DNA from: Streptomyces exfoliatus
GTDB lineage: Bacteria > Actinomycetota > Actinomycetes > Streptomycetales > Streptomycetaceae
Assembly (NCBI RefSeq): GCF_000725545.1
Contig: NZ_JNZP01000006.1
Location: 1 to 64,000, forward strand
Length of the DNA: 64,000 nt
Direction: 5' to 3'
The number at the start of each line of letters is the position of its first letter. Positions within the stretch are counted from its first letter, which is position 1. Below, piece after piece: positions 1-7,944 of the stretch. The translations under genes were made by a program, and so were the position numbers. The notes under the pieces were generated by a model, which saw only the letters and a program-made list of their open reading frames with translations, searched no databases and was not told the DNA's origin.

Positions 1-36
1 CCCCCCATCCCCACCCGGATCCGAAAGGCCACACCC

Positions 37-456
37 ATGATCGTCCGTTCCTTCGACGAGCTCGAGAACACCGAGCGGCATGTGAGGGCCGCCTCGGGCA
101 CCTGGGAGAGCAAGCGGATCGTCCTGGCCCGTGAGCGGGTCGGCTTCTCCCTCCACGAGACGGTCCTGTACGCCGGCACCGAGACCTCCATGTGGTACGC
201 GCACCACGTCGAGGCCGTGGTCTGCACGGCCGGCGAGGCCGAGCTCACCGACCTGGAGACGGGCCGCACCTACACGATCGTGCCCGGAACGATGTACCTC
301 CTCGACGGACACGAGCGCCACACCCTCAGGGTCAAGCAGGACTTCCGCTGCCTGTGCGTCTTCAACCCGCCCGTCACCGGGCGCGAGGACCACGACGAGA
401 ACGGCGTCTACCCCCTGCTCACCGAGCCCGAAGGGCCCGTCGGGGACCACGCCTGA
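37..456 (+). CDS. ectC: L-ectoine synthase
   Basis: Cyclises N-gamma-acetyl-L-2,4-diaminobutyrate to ectoine in the cytoplasm, the last step of ectoine biosynthesis. The 139-residue length is normal for EctC. The protein starts MIVRSFDEL and shows the single cupin core typical of EctC, including [17 protein letters not shown] and [13 protein letters not shown], which contain the His and aromatic residues of the metal/substrate pocket. A GAAAGG ribosome site at 23-28 supports this ATG. ectA and ectB are expected just left of the window. ectD follows after 57 bp with its own AAGGAAGG site, so the two are probably co-transcribed. Identification is very secure. Confidence 0.96.
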   Translation: MIVRSFDELENTERHVRAASGTWESKRIVLARERVGFSLHETVLYAGTETSMWYAHHVEAVVCTAGEAELTDLETGRTYTIVPGTMYLLDGHERHTLRVKQDFRCLCVFNPPVTGREDHDENGVYPLLTEPEGPVGDHA

Positions 457-513
457 AGCACGGCACACCACCGAACGAACGCACCCGTACGAGAAAGGAA
501 GGCACGCTCCCTC

Positions 514-1410
514 ATGGCCTCCGCACCCACCCGTCCCGTCGACCTCTACCCCACCCGTGGCTCCGAGGAGGAGCTGATCGGCCGCAAGGACCCCGTCGTC
601 TGGTCCGAGCCCGGCACGGCGGGCCCCTTCTGGGCCCGTGAACTGGAGGAGTACGACCGCGACGGCTTCGTCACGGTGGACGAGATCGTCACCCCCGAGG
701 AGGTCGACACGCTCCGGGCGGAACTGGACCGGCTCGTCTCCGACCCGGCCCTGCGGGCGGACGAGCGGGCGGTCGTCGAACCCCACTCCCAGGAGATCCG
801 TTCCGTCTTCGAGGTCCACCGGATCAGCGAGGTCTTCGGCCGGCTGGCCGAGGATCCGCGGATCGTGGGGCGCGCCCGCCAGATCCTCGGCTCGGACGTC
901 TACGTCCACCAGTCGCGGGTCAACGTCAAGCCCGGCTTCGGCGCCAGCGGCTTCTACTGGCACTCCGACTTCGAGACCTGGCACGCCGAGGACGGTCTGC
1001 CGAGGATGCGGACGGTGTCGGTGTCGATCGCGCTCACCCCGAACCACACCACGAACGGCAGTCTGATGATCATGCCGGGCTCGCATCGCACGTTCCTGGG
1101 CTGCGCCGGGGCCACGCCGGAGGACAACTACAAGAAGTCGCTCCGGATGCAGGACGCCGGCACACCGTCCCACGAGGCGCTCACGACGTTCGCCGACGCC
1201 TGCGGCATCCGCCACTTCACGGGCCCGGCGGGCTCGGCCACCTGGTTCGACTGCAACGCCCTGCACGGATCGGGCGACAACATCACCCCGTACCCCCGGA
1301 GCAATGTGTTCCTCGTCTTCAACAGCGTCGAGAACCAGCCCGAGGCGCCCTTCGCCGCCCCGGTCCGACGGCCGTCCTTCGTCGCCGCGCGCCCGTGGGA
1401 CCGCGCATGA
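514..1410 (+). CDS. ectD: Ectoine 5-hydroxylase
   Basis: Fe(II)/2-oxoglutarate dioxygenase of the PhyH superfamily that converts ectoine to 5-hydroxyectoine. The 298-residue protein carries the metal triad as H150-S-D152 (in FYWHSDFETWH) and H251 (in NALHGSGDN), with the conserved QSRVNVKPGFGASGF segment just before it. The start is supported by an AAGGAAGG site about ten bases upstream. Its TGA overlaps the ATG of the following ehuB (ATGA), a sign of translational coupling. This ties hydroxyectoine formation directly to the importer genes. Family assignment rests on the intact motif set and the ectC neighbour. Confidence 0.96.
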   Translation: MASAPTRPVDLYPTRGSEEELIGRKDPVVWSEPGTAGPFWARELEEYDRDGFVTVDEIVTPEEVDTLRAELDRLVSDPALRADERAVVEPHSQEIRSVFEVHRISEVFGRLAEDPRIVGRARQILGSDVYVHQSRVNVKPGFGASGFYWHSDFETWHAEDGLPRMRTVSVSIALTPNHTTNGSLMIMPGSHRTFLGCAGATPEDNYKKSLRMQDAGTPSHEALTTFADACGIRHFTGPAGSATWFDCNALHGSGDNITPYPRSNVFLVFNSVENQPEAPFAAPVRRPSFVAARPWDRA

Positions 1411-2324
1411 CCGGTCCCGCATCCCTCGACCGGCGCCGCTTCCTCGGCAGGACGGCGCTCCTCGGCGGACTCGCCCTCACCGCGGGCCCGCTGGCCGCCT
1501 GCACCCGAACCCAGGCCGGGACGGGGGCGCCCGAGGACGACGGCGCACTCCTGGCGCGACTGCGGAAGCAGGGCTTCGTGCGGGTCGGGTTCGCCGGTGA
1601 GGCACCGTACGGGTTCCAGGACGGCGCCGAACTCGCCGGCGAGGCCCCCACGCTGCACCGCGAGGTGTTCACGGCGCTCGGCGTGCGCGAGCTGCGCCCG
1701 ACGCTGACCGAGTTCGGCGCGCTGATCCCCGGGCTCCTCGCCGACCGATTCGACGTCGTGAGCGCGGGCATGTCGATCACGCCCGAGCGCTGCGCCAAGG
1801 TGATCTTCTCCGAGCCGGAGTTCGTCTCCCCCACCGCCCTGATGGTCCGCGAGGGCAATCCGAAGGGGCTGAGCGACCTGCGGTCCTGCGCGGCGAAGGG
1901 CGCCACCGTCGGGGTGCTGACCGCCGCGGTCGAGACGTCCTACGCCAAGGCGGCGGGCGTCCCGGACGGCTCGGTGAAGGCGCTGGCCAAGCAGCAGGAC
2001 GGCCTCGACGCCCTCCTGGCGGGCCGGATCGACGCCTTCGCCCTGACCGCCATCTCACTGCGCTGGCTGGCCAAGACGAACGGGGGCGCCGCGGTGGAGG
2101 TCACCGAGGCCTTCGTCCCCGAGATCGACGGCAAGCGTCAGCTCGGCGCGGGCGGCGCCGTGTTCCGGCCCGGGGCGACCGGCCTGCGGGACGCCTTCAA
2201 CAAGGAGCTCGTGAAGATAACCGGCGCCCCCGACCGGTTCGTCGGGCTCATCGGGCGCTACGGCTTCACCGAGCGCGAGGTACCGCCCCGTTCGCTGCGG
2301 ACGGCCGACCTGTGCGCCGGCTGA
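1407..2324 (+). CDS. ehuB: Ectoine/hydroxyectoine ABC transporter, substrate-binding lipoprotein
   Basis: Extracytoplasmic solute-binding protein, cluster 3 (polar amino-acid type), expected to capture ectoine and hydroxyectoine. The N-terminus has a twin-arginine motif (DRRRFLG, residues 8-14), a hydrophobic stretch and a lipobox LAAC with Cys32, so export by Tat and lipid anchoring are likely. I chose the ATG that overlaps the ectD stop as ATGA; an upstream in-frame GTG at 1395 lies inside ectD and adds only MGPR. Specificity for ectoines is inferred from position between ectD and the ehu permeases, not from binding residues. 305 residues, within the usual range. Confidence 0.88.
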   Translation: MTGPASLDRRRFLGRTALLGGLALTAGPLAACTRTQAGTGAPEDDGALLARLRKQGFVRVGFAGEAPYGFQDGAELAGEAPTLHREVFTALGVRELRPTLTEFGALIPGLLADRFDVVSAGMSITPERCAKVIFSEPEFVSPTALMVREGNPKGLSDLRSCAAKGATVGVLTAAVETSYAKAAGVPDGSVKALAKQQDGLDALLAGRIDAFALTAISLRWLAKTNGGAAVEVTEAFVPEIDGKRQLGAGGAVFRPGATGLRDAFNKELVKITGAPDRFVGLIGRYGFTEREVPPRSLRTADLCAG

Positions 2325-2336
2325 GGGGCGGCCGCG

Positions 2337-3173
2337 GTGGCTGACTTCCTCACCGAGCTGCGCCGGGCGCTGCCCCGGCTCGCCGAGGGGCTCCTCGTCA
2401 CGGTGGAGGCGACGGTGCTCGGGGCCGCGCTCGCCCTGCTCCTCGCGTACACCCTGGGACTGCTGTCCCGCTCCGCGCGCCGGCCGGTGCGCGGAGCGGC
2501 GCGGGTCGTCGTGGAGTTCTTCCGGGGGACATCGCTGTACGTGCAGCTCTTCTGGCTGTTCTTCGCGCTGCCGATGGTCGGGTTCCGGCTCGAACCGCTG
2601 GCCTGCGCCGTGCTCGCGCTCGGTCTCAACTTCGGGGCGTACGGCTCCGAGGTCGTGCGGGGCGCGGTGGCGGCGGTGCCCCGGGCCCAGACCGAGGCGG
2701 CCGTCGCGCTCGGCATGGGGCCGGTGCTGCGCCTGCGGCGGGTGGTCCTGCCGCAGGCGCACGCCCTGATGGTCGCGCCGTTCAAGAACCTGCTGATCCA
2801 GCTCCTGAAGGCGACGCCGCTGCTCTCCCTGGTCACGGTCCCCGACCTCACGTTCCAGATCGACCAGTTGCGCTCGGCGACGGGCTCGACGGCGGCCTCG
2901 TACCTGCTGCTCCTGGGGCTCTACTTCGGCATGGCCGTCGTACTGAGCCTGCTGATGAACGCCTTGGAGCGGGCTGCGAAGGCCCGTCTTTCGGATCAGG
3001 TCGGATCAGGGAGCGGCGGCCGGCGCCGTGGATCGCGAGGCGGAGGAGGGAGTCAGGGCGGAGCCATGGCGAGTGACGACAACGCGGCGAGGCGCGGTGC
3101 CGGCCGCCGCGAGCCCGACATGATCCGGAAGACGGGCCCTGAGGCCCGCCCCGGGCAGGAAAGGACCGTGTGA
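2337..3173 (+). CDS. ehuC: Ectoine/hydroxyectoine ABC transporter, permease EhuC
   Basis: Inner-membrane permease of the His/Glu/Gln/Opine family. The core (about residues 1-220) has several membrane helices and the EAA-type loop with GMGPVLRLRRVVLPQA, which contacts the ATPase. GTG start with a GGGGCGG site after ehuB. Unusual feature: after the last helix (about NALERAAKARL) the frame stays open for roughly 60 more residues rich in Gly, Arg and Ser, ending exactly at the ehuD start (TGATG overlap). Typical EhuC proteins stop near 220 residues, so the tail looks like read-through of former intergenic sequence. A tandem TCGGATCAGG repeat at about 2994-3013 lies at the junction. Confidence 0.87.
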   Translation: MADFLTELRRALPRLAEGLLVTVEATVLGAALALLLAYTLGLLSRSARRPVRGAARVVVEFFRGTSLYVQLFWLFFALPMVGFRLEPLACAVLALGLNFGAYGSEVVRGAVAAVPRAQTEAAVALGMGPVLRLRRVVLPQAHALMVAPFKNLLIQLLKATPLLSLVTVPDLTFQIDQLRSATGSTAASYLLLLGLYFGMAVVLSLLMNALERAAKARLSDQVGSGSGGRRRGSRGGGGSQGGAMASDDNAARRGAGRREPDMIRKTGPEARPGQERTV

Positions 3174-3808
3174 TGTGGGACGGGGAGGCGGCGTGGGCCG
3201 CTCTGCCGGTCGTCCTGGAGGGGTTCGGCGTCACCCTGGTCGCGACCGTGCTGGCGTTCGCCGTCGCGATGGTGCTCGGTCTGGCGCTCGCGCTCGTGCA
3301 GCGGGCCGGTCCGCGGTGGCTGGCGCTTCCGCTGCGCGGGGCGGCCGGGTTCGTCCGGTCGACGCCGCTCCTGGTGCAGTTGTTCGCGGCCTGGGTGCTG
3401 GTGCCGGGGCTCGACGCGCCGACGCTCGGGGTCCTGGTCCTCGGCGTGCACTACGCCACCTACCTCTCCGAGGTGTACCGGACGGGCATCGACTCCGTGC
3501 CCCGGGCGCAGTGGGAGGCCTGCACGGCGCTTTCGCTGCCGCGCCGGCGGGTGTGGCGGGCGGTGGTGCTGCCGCAGGCCGTCCGCAACGTGCTGCCGCC
3601 CCTGGGCAACTACGCGGTCTCCATGTTCAAGGAGACGCCGCTGCTCTCGGTGATCACGGTGCGGGAGATGGTCCACGAGGCGAACACCTTCGGCAGCACC
3701 CACTTCGCCTATCTGGAGAGCTTCACCCTGGCCGCCGCCGTCTTCCTGCTGGCGAGCTGGCCGACGTCCGTGCTGATACGACGACTGGAGGCACGCCTTG
3801 CCCACTGA
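3173..3808 (+). CDS. ehuD: Ectoine/hydroxyectoine ABC transporter, permease EhuD
   Basis: Second membrane subunit of the importer, 211 residues, homologous to EhuC over the core. The EAA-type loop reads TALSLPRRRVWRAVVLPQAVRNVLPPLGN, seen around residues 115-145, and hydrophobic segments flank it. The ATG at 3173 overlaps the ehuC TGA by one base; a GTG at 3170 is a possible alternative. The end overlaps the TTG start of ehuA by eleven bases. EhuC and EhuD would form the heterodimeric channel driven by EhuA. Confidence 0.87.
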   Translation: MWDGEAAWAALPVVLEGFGVTLVATVLAFAVAMVLGLALALVQRAGPRWLALPLRGAAGFVRSTPLLVQLFAAWVLVPGLDAPTLGVLVLGVHYATYLSEVYRTGIDSVPRAQWEACTALSLPRRRVWRAVVLPQAVRNVLPPLGNYAVSMFKETPLLSVITVREMVHEANTFGSTHFAYLESFTLAAAVFLLASWPTSVLIRRLEARLAH

Positions 3809-4577
3809 GGACCTGGCGGTCCGCTTCGACCGGGTCACGAAGCGGTACGGGGACCAGACCGTGCTCGACGGACTCGACCTGGAGGTGGCCCGCGGTGAAC
3901 GCGTGACGCTGATCGGTCCGAGCGGGTCGGGGAAGACCACGATCCTGCGGCTCCTGATGACGCTGGAGCGGGTGACCGACGGCGTCATCCACGTGGCCGG
4001 ACAGCCCTTCTCCCACATGCCGGGCCGCGCGGGCGGGAAGCTGGTGCCGGCGAGCGAGCGGCATCTGGCGGTGCGGAGGCGCCGGATCGGCATGGTCTTC
4101 CAGCAGTTCAACCTGTTCCCGCACATGAGCGTCCTGGAGAACGTGGTGGAGGCGCCGGTCCACGTGCTGGGCGAGAGCCGGGACGAGGCCGGGCGCAGGG
4201 CGCGGGAGCTGCTCGACCTGGTGGGACTCGCCGACAAGGTCGACGCCCGCCCGACGCGGCTCTCCGGCGGCCAGCAGCAGCGGGTGGCCATCGCCCGCGC
4301 GCTCGCGATGCGGCCCGAGATCCTGCTCCTGGACGAGGTGACGTCCGCGCTCGACCCCGAGCTGGTGGCGGAGGTGCTGGACGTGCTGCGGGACGTCGCC
4401 CGGCGGACCGACATCACGCTGCTCTGTGTGACGCACGAGATGGGCTTCGCCCGGGACGTCTCGGACCGGATCCTGATGTTCGACCGGGGCCGGATCGTCG
4501 AGTCGGGACCGGCCGCCGAGCTGCTCGACTCGCCCGTCGAGGAGCGCACCCGCGCGTTCCTCGGTTCGGTCCGCTGA
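3798..4577 (+). CDS. ehuA: Ectoine/hydroxyectoine ABC transporter, ATP-binding protein EhuA
   Basis: Cytoplasmic ATPase of the importer, 259 residues. Walker A GPSGSGKTT, Q-loop FQQFNLFPHMSV, signature LSGGQQQR, Walker B ILLLDEVTSALD and switch His in CVTHEMGF are all intact, as in polar amino-acid importers. Start is TTG inside the end of ehuD; no better start lies downstream before the strand AVRFDRVTKRYG. It is the last gene of the ect-ehu run and is followed within six bases by a very strong hairpin. In Sinorhizobium the four Ehu proteins form one importer; here the order is B-C-D-A. Confidence 0.9.
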   Translation: MPTEDLAVRFDRVTKRYGDQTVLDGLDLEVARGERVTLIGPSGSGKTTILRLLMTLERVTDGVIHVAGQPFSHMPGRAGGKLVPASERHLAVRRRRIGMVFQQFNLFPHMSVLENVVEAPVHVLGESRDEAGRRARELLDLVGLADKVDARPTRLSGGQQQRVAIARALAMRPEILLLDEVTSALDPELVAEVLDVLRDVARRTDITLLCVTHEMGFARDVSDRILMFDRGRIVESGPAAELLDSPVEERTRAFLGSVR

Positions 4578-4582
4578 GATCC

Positions 4583-4655
4583 GCTGAGTGAGCGCTGAGC
4601 GGGGGCGCGCGTACCGGCGACCGGTCCGCGCGCCCCCGCTCAGCGCTCACTCAGC
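4583..4655. terminator. 29-bp perfect hairpin, bidirectional terminator
   Basis: The 29 bases at 4583-4611 are an exact inverted copy of 4627-4655. After one mismatched pair the stem continues for five more pairs (ACCGG/CCGGT), leaving a three-base loop. It sits between the convergent ehuA and sigma-factor genes, with its right end six bases from the sigma stop, so it can end transcription from both sides. No T-run follows, as is usual in Streptomyces. Confidence 0.9.
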
Positions 4656-4660
4656 CGTGG

Positions 4661-5533
4661 TCAGCCGTCGGTCCCGGCGACGGCCATGCCGTCGCGCAGA
4701 CGGTTCAGGCTCCGCGCGAGCAGTCGTGAGACGTGCATCTGGGAGACGCCGAGGCGCTCGCCGATCTGGGTCTGCGTCATCTCCTCGACGAAGCGGAGGT
4801 GGAGCAGCAGCCGGTCGCGCTCGTCGAGGGCCTCCACGAGCGGGGCGAGGGTGTGGAAGTCCTCGAAGAGTTCGAGGGCCGGGTCGTCCTGGCCGATGAC
4901 GTCGGCCAGGGCCGCGTCGTCCTCGTCGCTGTCACCCCCGGTGACCGGGGCGTCGAGGGACGTCGTGTTGTAGCCGTTGGCGGCCACCTGTGCCTCGATC
5001 ACCTCGTCCTCGGACAGGTCCATGACGGGGGCCAGCTCCGCGACCCTGGGGGCCCTGCCGAGCTGCGAGCTGAGCTCGTCGGTCGCCTTCGCCAGCTCGA
5101 CCCGCGCCTCCTGGAGACGGCGCGGAACGTGCACGGCCCAGGTGGCGTCACGGAAGAACCGCTTGATCTCTCCCACGATGTACGGCACGGCGAAGGTGGC
5201 GAACTCAACCTCGCGCGACAGGTCGAAGCGGTCGATCGCCTTGATCAGACCGACCATGCCGACCTGGAGGATGTCCTCCATCTCGTCGCCGCGCGCACGG
5301 AACCGCCTCGCCGCGTACCGCACCAGCGTCATGTTCATCTCGATCAGGGTGTTCCGGACGTACTGGTGCTCCTCCGTCCCCTCCTCCCGCGCCGCCAGTT
5401 CGCGGAAGAACACCTTGGACAGCGCACGCGCGTCGTGAGGTGGCACCTCGTGTGGGGCTTCGAGAACGGGCAGATCCTCACACGTACCGTCGGTCACGTA
5501 CGTCGTCATCGTCTCGGCCGGCTCGCTCCGCAC
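4661..5533 (-). CDS. RNA polymerase sigma factor, SigB/SigF/SigG family
   Basis: Group 3 sigma factor (290 residues) of the stress/sporulation SigB-SigF type. Region 2 is seen in EDILQVGMVGLIKAIDRFD and FATFAVPYIVGEIKRFFRD, region 3 in VHVPRRLQEARVEL with an SLDAPV segment, and region 4 in LRFVEEMTQTQIGERLGVSQMHVSRLL (helix-turn-helix). The GTG at 5533 has an excellent GGAGGAGG site seven to nine bases upstream, which decides the start over the ATG at 5509. It is divergent from a small ATPase resembling anti-sigma kinases, suggesting partner-switching control. Which of the several Streptomyces paralogues it corresponds to cannot be told here. Confidence 0.92.
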   Translation of the reverse strand: MRSEPAETMTTYVTDGTCEDLPVLEAPHEVPPHDARALSKVFFRELAAREEGTEEHQYVRNTLIEMNMTLVRYAARRFRARGDEMEDILQVGMVGLIKAIDRFDLSREVEFATFAVPYIVGEIKRFFRDATWAVHVPRRLQEARVELAKATDELSSQLGRAPRVAELAPVMDLSEDEVIEAQVAANGYNTTSLDAPVTGGDSDEDDAALADVIGQDDPALELFEDFHTLAPLVEALDERDRLLLHLRFVEEMTQTQIGERLGVSQMHVSRLLARSLNRLRDGMAVAGTDG

Positions 5534-5711
5534 GGGACAACCTCCTCCTGCTCAGGGTCCGTTCAGCGGTCTCGGTTCTCGTACCCCCGCATTCCCGGGG
5601 CACTCCACCGCGTGGCGCGCGGCTTCCACCGGCGTGGGGACGCATCACTACGGCCCGAACGGGCAGGCGAAAAAGGTCACCTGTTGACGAATCAGGAAGA
5701 AGGGGACAGTG

Positions 5712-6158
5712 ATGAACACCCGGAGCGGTACCCGGTCGCGGGCGGCCGGCACGACCTCGCGCGGCGGCACGGGGGGCGGGGGATCGTCCCCGGTCCGGAC
5801 GCCGGCCCAGGCACGGCAGCTCGTCCGGCACACGCTCGCGGCTCTCGGCCCGGCGCGGCCTTCGCAGGTCGAGGACCTGCTCCTCGTCACCTCGGAACTG
5901 GTGACGAACGCGCTCCGCCACGGAGGCGGGGTCGCCGCCTTCGGCATCCGCGTCGGGAGCGACCGTGTGACGGTGTCCGTGTCCGACAACAGCGGGGAGT
6001 CGCCGCTCTACGAGCTGCGTGACGAGCTGCGTCCCGGCGGTTTCGGCTGGCCGATCGTGCTGCGGCTGTGCCGTGAGGTGACCGTGGACCGGCACCCCGC
6101 GGGCAAGACCATCCATGCGACGGTGGCGTTCGACCGCCGCCCCGCTCACCACCAGTAG
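5712..6158 (+). CDS. ATP-binding protein, RsbW/SpoIIAB-like anti-sigma kinase
   Basis: 148-residue GHKL/HATPase_c_2 protein. N-box LLLVTSELVTNALRHGG, G1 box VTVSVSDNSGESP and G2-like GGFGWPIVLRLCREV are visible. Proteins of this kind bind sigma factors or phosphorylate anti-anti-sigma factors; many Streptomyces copies have unknown partners. It is divergent from the SigB-family gene 178 bp away, the most economical candidate partner. ATG chosen because AGGGGA lies seven bases upstream; a GTG precedes it by one codon. Residues 1-30 are a Ser/Thr/Gly-rich disordered leader. The gene overlaps the end of the convergent HPP gene by 13 bp. Confidence 0.82.
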   Translation: MNTRSGTRSRAAGTTSRGGTGGGGSSPVRTPAQARQLVRHTLAALGPARPSQVEDLLLVTSELVTNALRHGGGVAAFGIRVGSDRVTVSVSDNSGESPLYELRDELRPGGFGWPIVLRLCREVTVDRHPAGKTIHATVAFDRRPAHHQ

Positions 6159-6712
6159 GCGGGGTACCTCGGTGCTCCGCGTCGGACGCGGGACGCGGCG
6201 AAGGCGGTCAGGACGAGCAGGATCGTGGACCCGAACAGCAGGGGCACGAACCGCGCCGGTTCGGGCGCCTGGAGAACGATGACGACGGCGGTCGCGCAGG
6301 CGGGCGAGTGCGGGGTCCTGGCGAACGTCGTCAGGGCGAGGGTGAGACCGGCGGCGAGGGCGGCGGCCCACGCGCTGCCGTGCGCGGCTGCCCCCACCGC
6401 GTAGCCCGCGGCGGCGCCGAGGAGGTGTCCGACGACCACGCTCCTGGGCTGGGCGAGCGGGAGAGCGGGCGCGCAGTGCACGAGGGCGGCGCTGGCGGCG
6501 AGCGGCGGTATCAGGACGGGCTCGTGCAGGGCGGCGCCGATGGCGACAAGCCCGAGGAGTGCGGCCGTGGCGGCACTGACGTTGTGGACGGCGGCGGCGG
6601 GCGTGGGCCGGGCCGGTGCCCGGCCGCTGATCCTGGACCTGCGGGTAGGCCGGTCCTCGGGGATGCCGGTGGTCGGAGCGGGTTCGGTGCGCTGGGCGGT
6701 GTCGGTGTTCAT
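6146..6712 (-). CDS. HPP family integral membrane protein
   Basis: 188-residue protein with a disordered charged N-terminus (about 50 residues) and four hydrophobic segments. The stretch PLAASAALVHCAPALPLAQPRSVVVGHLLGAAAGY matches the HPP-family signature (PxxAS..LxF..P.SPLAQPRNVxxGH) from memory, and TTFARTPHSPACATAV fits the second conserved block. Related proteins have been implicated in nitrite transport in chloroplasts and cyanobacteria, but the bacterial role here is not established. ATG at 6712 (MNTDTAQ) was chosen; the open frame upstream is only Arg/Pro-rich shadow. Confidence 0.75.
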   Translation of the reverse strand: MNTDTAQRTEPAPTTGIPEDRPTRRSRISGRAPARPTPAAAVHNVSAATAALLGLVAIGAALHEPVLIPPLAASAALVHCAPALPLAQPRSVVVGHLLGAAAGYAVGAAAHGSAWAAALAAGLTLALTTFARTPHSPACATAVVIVLQAPEPARFVPLLFGSTILLVLTAFAASRVRRGAPRYPAYWW

Positions 6713-7098
6713 GTGGCGGGGTGTTTCCGGGGCAGGCGGCCGTGCGGCCGGACGAGGCGGAGAGCGGGCGGGCCAGGGCACGGGGAGTCCGGCGGCCTTG
6801 AGCCGCCGGCGACCCCTTGGTCGTACGGGCCCTGTGGTCGTACAGGACCCTGTGGTCGACAGCCGGCCCGGTCTCTCGCCCGAACCGGGTGCGGCGGTGC
6901 GGGCTCCCACCACTCTAACCAGCACGTTTCCGGCACCGTGGGGCGGGGGCTCATACGTTCGGCCGCTCCGGGTGGCCCGGGGCCACGGGGGTGAGCAGGC
7001 TGGGGACGGTACGACCGGACCAACCCGGGCCCACCGACGTCGGCAGCCGGGGACGGGCGGTCGTCCTACCGCCCACTCGCTCGCAAGGGGATGCATCG
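6713..7098. other. Gene-free interval of 386 bp
   Basis: Lies between the start of the HPP gene and the start of the flavin reductase, so it should hold both promoters. A short direct repeat (GTCGTACNGGNCCCTGTGGTCG, about 6830 and 6845) is visible. I see no convincing open frame, RNA gene or operator. Confidence 0.4.
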
Positions 7099-7815
7099 AT
7101 GACCGACGCCGGCTCGTCCTACCGTGATCTCCGCGCGCTGGTGATCAACTGCACCCTCAAGCGGTCGCCGGAGCGCAGCCACACTCAGGGGCTGATCGAC
7201 ATCAGCACCGGCATCATGGAGCGCCAGGGTGTCGAGGTCGAGGTGCTGCGGGCGGTGGAGCTCGACCTCGCGACCGGTGTGTGGCCGGACATGACCGAGC
7301 ATGGGTGGGAGACCGACGAGTGGCCCGTCATCTACTCGAAGGTGATGGCCGCGGACATCCTCACCTTGGCTGGACCTGTATGGCTGGGAGACAACTCCTC
7401 AGTCATGAAGAAGGTGATCGAGCGCCTGTACGCCTGTTCGTCGATCCTGAACGAGCACGGCCAGTACGCGTACTACGGCCGGGTCGGAGGCTGTCTGATC
7501 ACCGGCAACGAGGACGGCGCCAAGCACTGTGCGATGAACGTCATCTACAGCCTCCAGCACCTCGGGTACGTCATTCCGCCGCAGGCCGACGCGGGCTGGG
7601 TCGGCCCGGCCGGCCCGGGACCGTCCTACCTCGACCCCGGCTCGGGCGGGCCGGACAACGACTTCACCAACCGCAACACCACCTTCATGACCTGGAACCA
7701 GCTCCACCTGGCACGGATGCTCAAGGACGCGGGCGGGATCCCCGCGTACGGCAACCAGCGCTCCGAGTGGGACGCCGGCTGCCGCTTCGACTTCGAGAAC
7801 CCGGAACACCGTTGA
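7099..7815 (+). CDS. NADPH-dependent FMN reductase / flavodoxin-fold oxidoreductase
   Basis: 238-residue cytoplasmic protein of the flavodoxin-like superfamily. The phosphate-binding start (LRALVINCTLKRSPERSHTQ, residues 9-28) and the following TLAGPVWLGDNSSVMKKVIER block are typical of FMN-dependent NAD(P)H reductases, as is the later GCLITGNEDGAKH. Substrate unknown. ATG at 7099 is decided by AAGGGG nine bases upstream; the ATG at 7091 runs into a stop after three codons. A hairpin at 7871-7903 follows, facing a convergent secreted-protein gene. Confidence 0.82.
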   Translation: MTDAGSSYRDLRALVINCTLKRSPERSHTQGLIDISTGIMERQGVEVEVLRAVELDLATGVWPDMTEHGWETDEWPVIYSKVMAADILTLAGPVWLGDNSSVMKKVIERLYACSSILNEHGQYAYYGRVGGCLITGNEDGAKHCAMNVIYSLQHLGYVIPPQADAGWVGPAGPGPSYLDPGSGGPDNDFTNRNTTFMTWNQLHLARMLKDAGGIPAYGNQRSEWDAGCRFDFENPEHR

Positions 7816-7870
7816 GTGCGGTCCAGGGACGGAGGCGGTTCGCATCCCGTCGGGGCGGGGGACGATCGGC

Positions 7871-7903
7871 GAGGACCCCCCACCTGTCGTGGTAGGGGGT
7901 CTC
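7871..7903. terminator. Hairpin between convergent genes
   Basis: GAGGACCCCCCAC pairs with GTGGTAGGGGGTCTC with small bulges and a short loop. It lies between the convergent flavin reductase and secreted-protein genes and can serve both. Confidence 0.65.
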
Positions 7904-7944
7904 GTCCAGTAGCGGCGCGGGCGGATTCGCTGCCCTTCGCGGGC

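Noticed and set aside
4733..6022. Plus-strand frame across the sigma-factor gene
   Set aside because: Mirror of the sigma-factor codons; no motif and no start context.
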